Assembly: GCA_963556195.1 (NCBI GenBank)
Contig: CAUVYP010001198.1
Span: 620,001 to 684,000, forward strand
Length of the DNA stretch: 64,000 nt
Source of the DNA: Sepiola atlantica
Taxonomy: Eukaryota; Mollusca; Cephalopoda; Sepiida; Sepiolidae
Reading direction: 5' to 3'
In this document: in pieces, positions 1-11,019 of the stretch
Layout: the number at the start of each line of letters is the position of its first letter
Numbering within the stretch: the stretch's first letter is position 1
The notes under the pieces: generated by a model
Database searches by the model: none
Told to the model about the DNA's origin: nothing
What the model saw: the letters and a program-made list of their open reading frames with translations, nothing else
Position numbers and translations under genes: made by a program

Positions 1-59
1 AGCTCTTGTACTACCGGAGATATGTCGATACAAACTGAATACGCAAAACATCAAATAAT
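1..59 (+). repeat. Tail of the last monomer of a preceding 12-mer HOR unit
   Basis: The window opens inside a monomer. These bases match the end of the twelfth monomer of the following HOR unit (compare positions ending at 2290 and 4521), including the diagnostic 1-bp-shortened end CATCAAATAATTTAG. The 12-mer HOR array therefore extends upstream of the window. Confidence 0.9.
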
Positions 60-580
60 TTAGCGCGTTTTAAAGTTAATATCGCTTTTGTTTATAACTT
101 CCACATTTATTCGAATTGTGAAACCAAACTTTGTAGACAGTCGCGGAGACACATCTTCTACTGAAGTACCAACTTTCAGAAGTGCAGCTCTTGTACTGCC
201 GGAGATATGTCGATACAAACTGAATACGCAAAACATCAACAAAATTAGGCGCGTTTTAAAGTTGATATCGCTTTTGTTTATAACTTTTACATTTATTTGA
301 ATTGTGAAACGAAACTTTGTAGACAGTCGCGGAGACACATTTTCTACTGAAGTACCAAGTTTCAGAAGTGCAGCTCTTGTACTACCGGAGATGTGTCGAT
401 ACAAACTGAATACGCAAAACATCTACAAAATTTAGTGCGTTTTAAAGTTGATAGTGCTTTTGTTTATAACTTCCACATTTATTCGAATTGTGAAACGAAA
501 CTTTGCAGACCGTCGCGGAAGTGCATTATCTACTGGAGTACCAAGTTTCAGAAGTGCAGCTCTTGTACTACCGGAGATGT

Positions 581-600
581 GTCGATACAAACTGAATACG
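581..600 (+). other. Nearly invariant 20-bp monomer box (representative copy)
   Basis: GTCGATACAAACTGAATACG is repeated in nearly every monomer with almost no change, while bases 30-115 of the unit vary strongly between types. By eye I found only isolated exceptions, such as GATGCAAAC near 8765, GATAGAAAC near 24202, AATAAGC near 29420, TCTATAAAAAC near 48001, AATATGC near 50433, and AATACGT in the GATTTGTCG class. It may be a protein-binding site or simply lie in a homogenised part. One representative is listed; it recurs about 344 times. Confidence 0.6.
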
Positions 601-682
601 CAAAACATCTACAAAATTTAGTGCGTTTTAAAGTTGATAGCGCTTTTGTTTATAACTTCCACATTTATTCGAATTGTGAAAC

Positions 683-735
683 GAAACTTTGCAGACCGTC
701 GCGGAAGTGCATTATCTACTGGAGTACAAAGTTTC
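683..735 (+). other. Inverted repeat within the monomer (representative copy)
   Basis: GAAACTTTG at 683-691 and its exact reverse complement CAAAGTTTC at 727-735 are separated by 35 bp. The full 9-bp match occurs in the AAGTGC class of monomers that read TACAAAGTTTC. Most other monomers read TACCAAGTTTC and keep a 7-bp match (GAAACTT and AAGTTTC). The arrangement recurs in most monomers and could form a hairpin or cruciform; a function is not shown by the sequence. Confidence 0.6.
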
Positions 736-873
736 AGAAGTGCAGCTCTTGTACTACCGGAGATGTGTCGATACAAACTGAATACGCAAAACATCTACAA
801 AATTTAGTGCGTTTTAAAGTTGATATCGCTTTTGTTTATAACTTCCACATTTATTCGAATTGTGAAACGAAAC

Positions 874-890
874 TTTGTAGACAGTCGGGG
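874..890 (+). other. Partial CENP-B-box-like motif (representative copy)
   Basis: TTTGTAGACAGTCGGGG matches 7 of the 9 essential positions of the mammalian CENP-B box pattern (NTTCGNNNNANNCGGGN): TT, the central A and CGGG agree, while CG of TTCG reads GT. It exists only in monomers with GTCGGGG; the more common GTCGCGG monomers lose it. A 7 of 9 match can arise by chance, and CENP-B-type proteins outside mammals may not use this sequence. Confidence 0.25.
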
Positions 891-2279
891 AGACACATTT
901 TCTACTGAAGTACCAAGTTTCAGAAGTGCAGCTCTTGTACTACCGGAGATATGTCGATACAAACTGAATACGCAAAACATCTACAAAATTTAGCGCGTTT
1001 TAAAGTTAATATCGCTTTTGTTTATAACTTCCACATTTATTCGAATTGTGAAACCAAACATTGTAGACAGTCGCGGAGACACATCTTCTACTGAAGTACC
1101 AAGTTTCAGAAGTGCAGCTCTTGTACTGCCGGAGATATGTCGATACAAACTGAATACGCAAAACATCAACAAAATTAAGCGCGTTTTAAAGTTGATAGCG
1201 CTTTTGTTTATAACTTCCACATTTATTCGAATTGTGCCACGAAACTTTGCAGACCATCGCGGAGAGGCATTTTCTACTGAAGTACCAAGTGTCAGAAGTG
1301 CAGCTCTTGTACTGCCGGAGATCTGTCGATACAAACTGAATACGCAAAACATCAACAAAATTAGGCGCGTTTTAAAGTTGATGTCGCTTTTGTTAATAAC
1401 TTTTGAATTTATTTGAATTGTGAAACGAAACTTTGTAGACAGTCGCGGAGACACATTTTCTACTGAAGTACCAAGGTTCAGAAGTGCAACTCTTGTACTA
1501 CCGGAGATATGTCGATACAAACTGAATACGCAAAACATCTACAAAATTTAGCGCGTTTAAAAGTTGATAGCGCTTTTGTTTATAACTTTCAGATTTATTC
1601 GAATTGTGCCACGAAACTTTACAGACCATCGCGAAGAGGCATTTGCTACTGAAGTACCAAGTTTCAGAAGTGCAGCTCTTGTACTGCCGGAGATATGTCG
1701 ATACAAACTGAATACGCAAAACATCAACAAAATTAAGCGCGTTTTAAAGTTGATATCGCTTTTGTTTATAACTTCCACATTTATTCGAATTGTGCCACGA
1801 AACTTTGCAGACAGTCGCGGAGACACATTTTCCACTGAAGTACCAGATTTCAGAAGTGCAGCTCTTGTACTACCAAAGATATGTCGATACAAACTGAATA
1901 CGCAAAACATCAACAAAATTTAGCGCGTTTTAAAGTTGATATCGCTTTAGTTTATAACTTGCACATTTATTCGAATTGTGAAACGAAACTTTGTAGACAG
2001 TCGGGGAGACACATTTTCTACTGAAGTACCAAGTTTCAGAAGTGCAGATATTGTACTACCGGAGATGTGTCGATACAAACTGAATACGCAAAACATCAAC
2101 AAAATTTAGCGCGTTTTAAAGTTGATATCGCTTTTGTTTATAACTTGCACATTTATTCGAATTGTGAAACGAAACTTTGTAGACAGTCGGGGAGACACAT
2201 TTTCTACTGAAGTACCAACTTTCAGAAGTGCAGCTCTTGTACTACCGGAGATATGTCGATACAAACTGAATACGCAAAA

Positions 2280-2294
2280 CATCAAATAATTTAG
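2280..2294 (+). other. Shortened monomer end: 1-bp deletion marker (representative)
   Basis: CATCAAATAATTTAG replaces the usual CATCAACAAAATTTAG, giving a 185-bp monomer. I find it at about 49, 2280, 4511, 7114, 12693, 29244, 31849, 40774, 55651, 56206, 59180, 61966 and 62520. It precedes a TAATATCG-type monomer each time, so the allele and its neighbour have been copied together, and it sets the minus-1 term in several HOR lengths. Confidence 0.85.
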
Positions 2295-4521
2295 CGCGTT
2301 TTAAAGTTAATATCGCTTTTGTTTATAACTTCCACATTTATTCGAATTGTTAAACCAAACTTTGTAGACAGTCGCGGAGACACATTTTCTACTGAAGTAC
2401 CAAGTTTCAGAAGTGCAGCTCTTGTACTGCCGGAGATATGTCGATACAAACTGAATACGCAAAACATCAACAAAATTAGGCGCGTTTTAAAGTTGATATC
2501 GCTTTTGTTTATAACTTTTACATTTATTTGAATTGTGAAACGAAACTTTGTAGACAGTCGCGGAGACACATTTTCTACTGAAGTACCAAGTTTCAGAAGT
2601 GCAGCTCTTGCACTACCGGAGATGTGTCGATACAAACTGAATACGCAAAACATCTACAAAATTACGTGCGTTTTAAAGTTGATAGCGCTTTTGTTTATAA
2701 CTTCCACATTTATTCGAATTGTGAAACGAAACTTTGCAGACCGTCGCGGAAGTGCATTATCTACTGGAGTACCAAGTTTCAGAAGTGCAGCTCTTGTACT
2801 ACCGGAGATGTGTCGATACAAACTGAATACGCAAAACATCTACAAAATTTAGTGCGTTTTAAAGTTGATAGCGCTTTTGTTTATAACTTCCATATTTATT
2901 GGAATTGTGAAACGAAACTTTGCAGACCGTCGCGGAAGTGCATTATCTACTGGAGTACAAAGTTTCAGAAGTGCAGCTCTTGTACTACCGGAGATGTGTC
3001 GATACAAACTGAATACGCAAAACATCTACAAAATTTAGTGCGTTTTAAAGTTGATATCGCTTTTGTTTATAACTTCCACATTTATTCGAATTGTGAAACG
3101 AAACTTTGTAGACAGTCGGGGAGACACATTTTCTACTGAAGTACCAAGTTCCAGAAGTGCAGCTCTTGTACTACCGGAGATATGTCGATACAAACTGAAT
3201 ACGCAAAACATCAACAGAATTTAGCGCGTTTTAAAGTTAATATCGCTTTTGTTTATAACTTCCACATTTATTCGAATTGTGAAACCAAACATTGTAGACA
3301 GTCGCGGAGACACATCTTCTACTGAAGTACCAAGTTTCAGAAGTGCAGCTCTTGTACTGCCGGAGATATGTCGATACAAACTGAATACGCAAAACATCAA
3401 CAAAATTAAGCGCGTTTTAAAGTTGATAGCGCTTTTGTTTATAACTTCCACATTTATTCGAATTGTGCCACGAAACTTTGCAGACCATCGCGGAGAGGCA
3501 TTTTCTACTGAAGTACCAAGTGTCAGAAGTGCAGCTCTTGTACTGCCGGAGATCTGTCGATACAAACTGAATACGCAAAACATCAACAAAATTAGGCGCG
3601 TTTTAAAGTTGATGTCGCTTTTGTTAATAACTTTTGAATTTATTTGAATTGTGAAACGAAACTTTGTAGACAGTCGCGGAGACACATTTTCTACTGAAGT
3701 ACCAAGGTTCAGAAGTGCAACTCTTGTACTACCGGAGATATGTCGATACAAACTGAATACGCAAAACATCTACAAAATTTAGCGCGTTTAAAAGTTGATA
3801 GCGCTTTTGTTTATAACTTTCAGATTTATTCGAATTGTGCCACGAAACTTTACAGACCATCGCGGAGAGGCATTTTCTACTGAAGTACCAAGTTTCAGAA
3901 GTGCAGCTCTTGTACTGCCGGAGATATGTCGATACAAACTGAATACGCAAAACATCAACAAAATTAAGCGCGTTTTAAAGTTGATATCGCTTTTGTTTAT
4001 AACTTCCACATTTATTCGAATTGTGCCACGAAACTTTGCAGACAGTCGCGGAGACACATTTTCCACTGAAGTACCAAGTTTCAGAAGTGCAGCTCTTGCA
4101 CTACCGGAGATATGTCGATACAAACTGAATACGCAAAACATCAACAAAATTTAGCGCGTTTTAAAGTTGATATCGCTTTAGTTTATAACTTGCACATTTA
4201 GTCGAATTGTGAAACGAAACTTTGTAGACAGTCGGGGAGACACATTTTCTACTGAAGTACCAAGTTACAGAAGTGCAGATATTGTACTACCGGAGATGTG
4301 TCGATACAAACTGAATACGCAAAACATCAACAAAATTTAGCGCGTTTTAAAGTTGATATCGCTTTTGTTTATAACTTGCACATTTATTCGAATTGTGAAA
4401 CGAAACTTTGTAGACAGTCGGGGAGACACATTTTCTACTGAAGTACCAAGTTTCAGAAGTGCAGCTCTTGTACTACCGGAGATATGTCGATACAAACTGA
4501 ATACGCAAAACATCAAATAAT
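2291..4521 (+). repeat. 12-mer HOR, copy 2 (2231 bp)
   Basis: Same twelve monomer types in the same order and of identical length to copy 1. Differences are scattered point changes, for example GTTAAACC near 2350 where copy 1 has GTGAAACC, and a changed base near 2664 (AAAATTACGTGCG instead of AAAATTTAGTGCG) that removes the usual in-frame TAG. The junction at 2290/2291 is again the shortened CATCAAATAATTTAG end. Confidence 0.93.
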
Positions 4522-7124
4522 TTAGCGCGTTTTAAAGTTAATATCGCTTTTGTTTATAACTTCCACATTTATTCGAATTGTGAAACCAAACTTTGTAGAC
4601 AGTCGCGGAGACACATCTTCTACTGAAGTACCAACTTTCAGAAGTGCAGCTCTTGTACTGCCGGAGATATGTCGATACAAACTGAATACGCAAAACATCA
4701 ACAAAATTAGGCGCGTTTTAAAGTTGATATCGCTTTTGTTTATAACTTTTACATTTATTTGAATTGTGAAACGAAACTTTGTAGACAGTCGCGGAGACAC
4801 ATTTTCTACTGAAGTACCAAGTTTCAGAAGTGCAGCTCTTGTACTACCGGAGATGTGTCGATACAAACTGAATACGCAAAACATCTACAAAATTTAGTGC
4901 GTTTTAAAGTTGATAGCGCTTTTGTTTATAACTTCCACATTTATTCGAATTGTGAAACGAAACTTTGCAGACCGTCGCGGAAGTGCATTATCTACTGGAG
5001 TACCAAGTTTCAGAAGTGCAGCTCTTGTACTACCGGAGATGTGTCGATACAAACTGAATACGCAAAACCTCTACAAAATTTAGTGCGTTTTAAAGTTGAT
5101 AGCGCTTTTGTTTATAACTTCCATATTTATTCGAATTGTGAAACGAAACTTTGCAGACCGTCGCGGAAGTGCATTATCTACTGGAGTACAAAGTTTCAGA
5201 AGTGCAGCTCTTGTACTACCGGAGATGTGTCGATACAAACTGAATACGCAAAACATCTACAAAATTTAGTGCGTTTTAAAGTTGATATCGCTTTTGTTTA
5301 TAACTTTTACATTTATTTGAATTGTGAAACGAAACTTTGTAGACAGTCGCGGAGACACATTTTCTACTGAAGTACCAAGTTTCAGAAGTGCAGCTCTTGT
5401 ACTACCGGAGATGTGTCGATACAAACTGAATACGCAAAACATCAACAAAATTTAGCGCGTTTTAAAGTTAATATCGCTTTTGTTTATAACTTCCACATTT
5501 ATTCGAATTGTGAAACCAAACATTGTAGACAGTCGCGGAGACACATCTTCTACTGAAGTACCAAGTTTCAGAAGTGCAGCTCTTGTACTGCCGGAGATAT
5601 GTCGATACAAACTGAATACGCAAAACATCAACAAAATTAAGCGCGTTTTAAAGTTGATAGCGCTTTTGTTTATAACTTCCACATTTATTCGAATTGTGCC
5701 ACGAAACTTTGCAGACCATCGCGGAGAGGCATTTTCTACTGAAGTACAAAGTGTCAGAAGTGCAGCTCTTGTACTGCCGGAGATCTGTCGATACAAACTG
5801 AATACGCAAAACATCAACAAAATTAGGCGCGTTTTAAAGTTGATGTCGCTTTTGTTAATAACTTTTGAATTTATTTGAATTGTGAAACGAAACTTTGTAG
5901 ACAGTCGCGGAGACACATTTTCTACTGAAGTACCAAGGTTCAGAAGTGCAACTCTTGTACTACCAGAGATATGTCGATACAAACTGAATACGCAAAACAT
6001 CTACAAAATTTAGCGCGTTTAAAAGTTGATAGCGCTTTTGTTTATAACTTTCAGATTTATTCGAATTGTGCCACGAAACTTTACAGACCATCGCGAAGAG
6101 GCATTTGCTACTGAAGTACCAAGTTTCAGAAGTGCAGCTCTTGTACTGCCGGAGATATGTCGATACAAACTGAATACGCAAAACATCAACAAAATTAAGC
6201 GCGTTTTAAAGTTGATATCGCTTTTGTTTATAACTTCCACATTTATTCGAATTGTGCCACGAAACTTTGCAGACAGTCGCGGAGACACATTCTCCACTGA
6301 AGTACCAAGTTTCAGAAGTGCAGCTCTTGCACTACCGGAGATATGTCGATACAAACTGAATACGCAAAACATCAACAAAATTTAGCGCGTTTTAAAGTTG
6401 ATATCGCTTTTGTTTATAACTTTCAGATTTATTCGAATTGTGCCACGAAACTTTACAGACCATCGCGGAGAGGCATTTTCTACTGAAGTACCAAGTTTCA
6501 GAAGTGCAGCTCTTGTACTGCCGGAGATATGTCGATACAAACTGAATACGCAAAACATCAACAAAATTAAGCGCGTTTTAAAGTTGATATCGCTTTTGTT
6601 TATAACTTCCACATTTATTCGAATTGTGCCACGAAACTTTGCAGACAGTCGCGGAGACACATTTTCCACTGAAGTACCAAGTTTCAGAAGTGCAGCTCTT
6701 GCACTACCGGAGATATGTCGATACAAACTGAATACGCAAAACATCAACAAAATTTAGCGCGTTTTAAAGTTGATATCGCTTTAGTTTATAACTTGCACAT
6801 TTATTCGAATTGTGAAACGAAACTTTGTAGACAGTCGGGGAGACACATTTTCTACTGAAGTACCAAGTTACAGAAGTGCAGATATTGTACTACCGGAGAT
6901 GTGTCGATACAAACTGAATACGCAAAACATCAACAAAATTTAGCGCGTTTTAAAGTTGATATCGCTTTTGTTTATAACTTGCACATTTATTCGAATTGTG
7001 AAACGAAACTTTGTAGACAGTCGAAGAGACACATTTTCTACTGAAGTACCAAGTTTCAGAAGTGCAGCTATTGTACTACCGGAGATATGTCGATACAAAC
7101 TGAATACGCAAAACATCAAATAAT
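4522..7124 (+). repeat. 12-mer HOR, copy 3, expanded to 14 monomers (2603 bp)
   Basis: Begins as a regular 12-mer copy, but the pair of monomers 9 and 10 (TTTCAG type then GTGCCACG/CCACTG type) occurs twice in succession, at about 6019-6385 and 6391-6757. That adds 372 bp, so the next copy starts 2603 rather than 2231 bp later. The second pair carries GATATCGC at its start where the first has GATAGCGC, so it is a duplicate with a hybrid left edge, consistent with unequal exchange between misaligned monomers (inference). Confidence 0.92.
6019..6757 (+). repeat. Tandem duplication of a two-monomer block inside HOR copy 3
   Basis: Two adjacent dimers of 372 bp, each made of the TTTCAG/ACAGACCATCG monomer followed by the GTGCCACG/GCAGACAGTCG/CCACTG monomer. 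The other copies of the 12-mer HOR have one such dimer. Differences include GCGAAGAGGCATTTGC in the first against GCGGAGAGGCATTTTC in the second. Confidence 0.88.
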
Positions 7125-8480
7125 TTAGCGCGTTTTAAAGTTAATATCGCTTTTGTTTATAACTTCCACATTTATTCGAATTGTGAAACCAAACTTTGTA
7201 GACAGTCGCGGAGACACATCTTCTACTGAAGTACCAAGTTTCATCAGTGCAGCTCTTGTACTGCCGGAGATATGTCGATACAAACTGAATACGCAAAACA
7301 TCAACAAAATTAGGCGCGTTTTAAAGTTGATATCGCTTTTGTTTATAACTTTTACATTTATTTGAATTGTGAAACGAAACTTTGTAGACAGTTGCGGAGA
7401 CACATTTTCTACTGAAGTACCAAGTTTCAGAAGTGCAGCTCTTGTACTACCGGAGATGTGTCGATACAAACTGAATACGCAAAACATCTACAAAATTTAG
7501 TGCGTTTTAAAGTTGATAGCGCTTTTGTTTATAACTTCCACATTTATTCGAATTGTGAAACGAAACTTTGCAGACTGTCGCGGAAGTGCATTATCTACTG
7601 GAGTACCAAGTTTCAGAAGTGCAGCTCTTGTACTACCGGAGATGTGTCGATACAAACTGAATACACAAAACATCTACAAAATTTAGTGCGTTTTAAAGTT
7701 GATAGCGCTTTTGTTTATAACTTCCATATTTATTCGAATTGTGAAACGAAACTTTGCAGACGTCGCGGAAGTGCATTATCTACTTGAGTACAAAGTTTCA
7801 GAAGTGCAGCTCTTGTACTACCGGAGATGTGTCGATACAAACTGAATACGCAAAACATCTACAAAATTTAGTGCGTTTTAAAGTTGATATCGCTTTTGTT
7901 TATAACTTCCACATTTATTCGAATTGTGAAACGAAACTTTGTAGACAGTCGGGGAGACACATTTTCTACTGAAGTACCAAGTTTCAGAAGTGCAGCTCTT
8001 GTACTACCGGAGATATGTCGATACAAACTGAATACGCAAAACATCAACAAAATTTAGCGCGTTTTAAAGTTAATATCGCTTTTGTTTATAACTTCCACAT
8101 TTATTCGAATTGTGAAACCAAACATTGTAGACAGTCGCGGAGACACATCTTCTACTGAAGTACCAAGTTTCAGAAGTGCAGCTCTTGTAGAGCCGGAGAT
8201 ATGTCGATACAAACTGAATACGCAAAACATCAACAAAATTAAGCGCGTTTTAAAGTTGATAGCGCTTTTGTTTATAACTTCCACATTTATTCGAATTGTG
8301 CCACGAAACTTTGCAGACCATCGCGGAGAGGCATTTTCTACTGAAGTACCAAGTGTCAGAAGTGCAGCTCTTGTACTGCCGGAGATCTGTCGATACAAAC
8401 TGAATACGCAAAACATCAACAAAATTAGGCGCGTTTTAAAGTTGATGTCGCTTTTGTTAATAACTTTTGAATTTATTTGA
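7125..8480 (+). repeat. 12-mer HOR, copy 4, partial
   Basis: Monomers 1 to 8 of the 12-mer order are recognisable. A 1-bp deletion lies near 7760 (GCAGACGTCGCGG instead of GCAGACCGTCGCGG). After monomers 9 and 10 (to about 8985) the order breaks: a monomer combining features of 11 and 12 is followed directly by a monomer-6 type at 9170. This is the right end of the regular 12-mer region. Confidence 0.88.
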
Positions 8481-11019
8481 ATTGTGAAACGAAACTTTGT
8501 AGACAGTCGCGGAGACACATTTTCTACTGAAGTACCAAGGTTCAGAAGTGCAACTCTTGTACTACCGGAGATATGTCGATACAAACTGAATACGCAAAAC
8601 ATCTACAAAATTTAGCGCGTTTAAAAGTTGATAGCGCTTTTGTTTATAACTTTCAGATTTATTCGAATTGTGCCACGAAACTTTACAGACCATCGCGGAG
8701 AGGCATTTTCTACTGAAGTACCAAGTTTAAGAAGTGCAGCTCTTGTACTGCCGGAGATATGTCGATGCAAACTGAATACGCAAAACATCAACAAAATTAA
8801 GCGCGTTTTAAAGTTGATATCGCTTTTGTTTATAACTTCCACATTTATTCGAATTGTGCCACGAAACTTTGCAGACAGTCGCGGAGACACATTCTCCACT
8901 GAAGTACCAAGTTTCAGAAGTGCAGCTCTTGCACTACCGGAGATATGTCGATACAAACTGAATACGCAAAACATCAACAAAATTTAGCGCGTTTTAAAGT
9001 TGATATCGCTTTTGTTTATAACTTGCACATTTATTCGAATTGTGAAACGAAACTTTGTAGACAGTCGGGGAGACACATTTTCTACTGAAGTACCAAGTTT
9101 CAGAAGTGCAGCTCTTGTACTACCGGAGATATGTCGATACAAACTGAATACGCAAAACATCAACAAAATTTAGCGCGTTTTAAAGTTAATATCGCTTTTG
9201 TTTATAACTTCCACATTTATTCGAATTGTGAAACCAAACATTGTAGACAGTCGCGGAGACACATCTTCTACTGAAGTACCAAGTTTCAGAAGTGCAGCTC
9301 TTGTACTGCCGGAGATATGTCGATACAAACTGAATACGCAAAACATCAACAAAATTAAGCGCGTTTTAAAGTTGATAGCGCTTTTGTTTATAACTTCCAC
9401 ATTTATTCGAATTGTGCCACGAAACTTTGCAGACCATCGCGGAGAGGCATTTTCTACTGAAGTACCAAGTTTCAGAAGTGCAGCTCTTGTACTACCGGAG
9501 ATCTGTCGATACAAACTGAATACGCAAAACATCTACAAAATTTAGTGCGTTTTAAAGTTGATAGCGCTTTTGTTTATAACTTCCACATTTATTCGAATTG
9601 TGAAACGAAACTTTGCAGACCGTCGCGGAAGTGCATTATCTACTGGAGTACAAAGTTTCAGAAGTGCAGCTCTTGTACTACCGGAGATATGTCGATACAA
9701 ACTGAATACGCAAAACATCAACAAAATTTAGCGCGTTTTAAAGTTAATATCGCTTTTGTTAATAACTTCCACATTTATTCGAATTGTGAAACCAAACTTT
9801 GTAGACAGTCGGGGAGACACATTTTCTACTGAAGTACCAAGTTTCAGAAGTGCAGCTCTTGTACTACCGGAGATATGTCGATACAAACTGAATACGCAAA
9901 ACATCAACAAAATTTAGCGCGTTTTAAAGTTAATATCGCTTTTGTTTATAACTTCCACATTTATTCGAATTGTGAAACCAAACTTTGTAGACAGTCGCGG
10001 AGACACATCTTCTACTGAAGTACCAAGTTTCAGAAGTGCAGCTCTTGTACTGCCGGAGATATGTCGATACAAACTGAATACGCAAAACATCAACAAAATT
10101 TAGCGCGTTTTAAAGTTGATAGCGCTTTTGTTTATAACTTCCACATTTATTCGAATTGTGCCACGAAACTTTGCAGACCATCGCGGAGAGGCATTTTCTA
10201 CTGAAGTACCAAGTTTCAGAAGTGCAGCTCTTGTACTGCCGGAGATATATCGATACAAACTGAATACGCAAAACATCAACAAAATTAGGCGCGTTTTAAA
10301 GTTTATATCGCTTTTGTTTATAACTTTTACATTTATTTGAATTGTGAAACGAAACTTTGTAGACAGTCGCAGAGACACATTTGCTACTGAAGTACCAAGT
10401 TTCAGAAGTGCAGCTCTTGTACTACCGGAGATGTGTCGATACAAACTGAATACGCAAAACATCTACAAAATTTAGTGCGTTTTAAAGTTGATAGCGCTTT
10501 TGTTTATAACTTCCACATTTATTCGAATTGTGAAACGAAACTTTGCAGACCCTCGCGGAAGTGCATTATCTACTGGAGTACAAAGTTTCAGAAGTGCAGC
10601 TCTTGTACTACCGGAGATGTGTCGATACAAACTGAATACGCAAAACATCTACAAAATTTAGTGCGTTTTAAAGTTGATATCGCTTTTGTTTATAACTTCC
10701 ACATTTATTCGAATTGTGAAACGAAACTTTGTAGACAGTCGCGGAGACACATTTTCTACTGAAGTACCAAGGTTCAGAAGTGCAGCTCTTGTACTACCGG
10801 AGATATGTCGATACAAACTGAATACGCAAAACATCTACAAAATTTAGCGCGTTTAAAAGTTGATAGCGCTTTTGTTTATAACTTTCAGATTTATTCGAAT
10901 TGTGCCACGAAACTTTACAGACCATCGCGGAGAGGCATTTTCTACTAGAGTACCAAGTTTCAGAAGTGCAGCTCTTGTACTGCCGGAGATATGTCGATAC
11001 AAACTGAATACGCAAAACA
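8480..11019 (+). repeat. 2.54-kb segment, first copy of a repeat at offset 5021
   Basis: This stretch is repeated nearly base for base 5021 bp downstream (27 monomers minus 1 bp). I noticed only about ten differences by eye, for example GTTAATAAC near 9758 against GTTTATAAC, ATATATCG near 10247 against ATATGTCG, and CTAGAGTACC near 10946 against CTGAAGTACC. The left edge is inside a monomer, just before GAATTGTG, where the upstream sequences diverge. Confidence 0.88.

Larger units (their letters stand above)
60..2290 (+). repeat. 12-mer HOR, copy 1 (2231 bp)
   Basis: Twelve monomers of distinct type make a unit of 12 x 186 minus 1 = 2231 bp. In order: (1) TAATATCG with GAAACC; (2) TTTTACATTTATTTG; (3) and (4) GCAGACCGTCG with AAGTGCATTATC; (5) GTCGGGG; (6) TAATATCG with CCAAACATTG; (7) GATAGCGC with GTGCCACG and CCATCG; (8) GATGTCG with TTTTGAATTTATTTG; (9) GCGTTTAAAAG with TTTCAG; (10) GTGCCACG with TTCCACTG; (11) GATATCGCTTTAG with GCAGATATTG; (12) TTGCAC with GTCGGGG and a shortened end. 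The missing base is in monomer 12. Every type reappears in the same order 2231 bp later. Confidence 0.93.

Noticed and set aside
45..60. TATA-like tract TTTATAAC and TTTTAAAG as promoter elements
   Set aside because: They occur in every monomer as part of the AT-rich repeat, with no associated gene or initiation signal.
60..422. Repeat-peptide gene family suggested by 60-, 120-, 182- and 244-residue products
   Set aside because: Lengths are one to four monomers of about 62 codons, a consequence of repeat number and not of gene structure.
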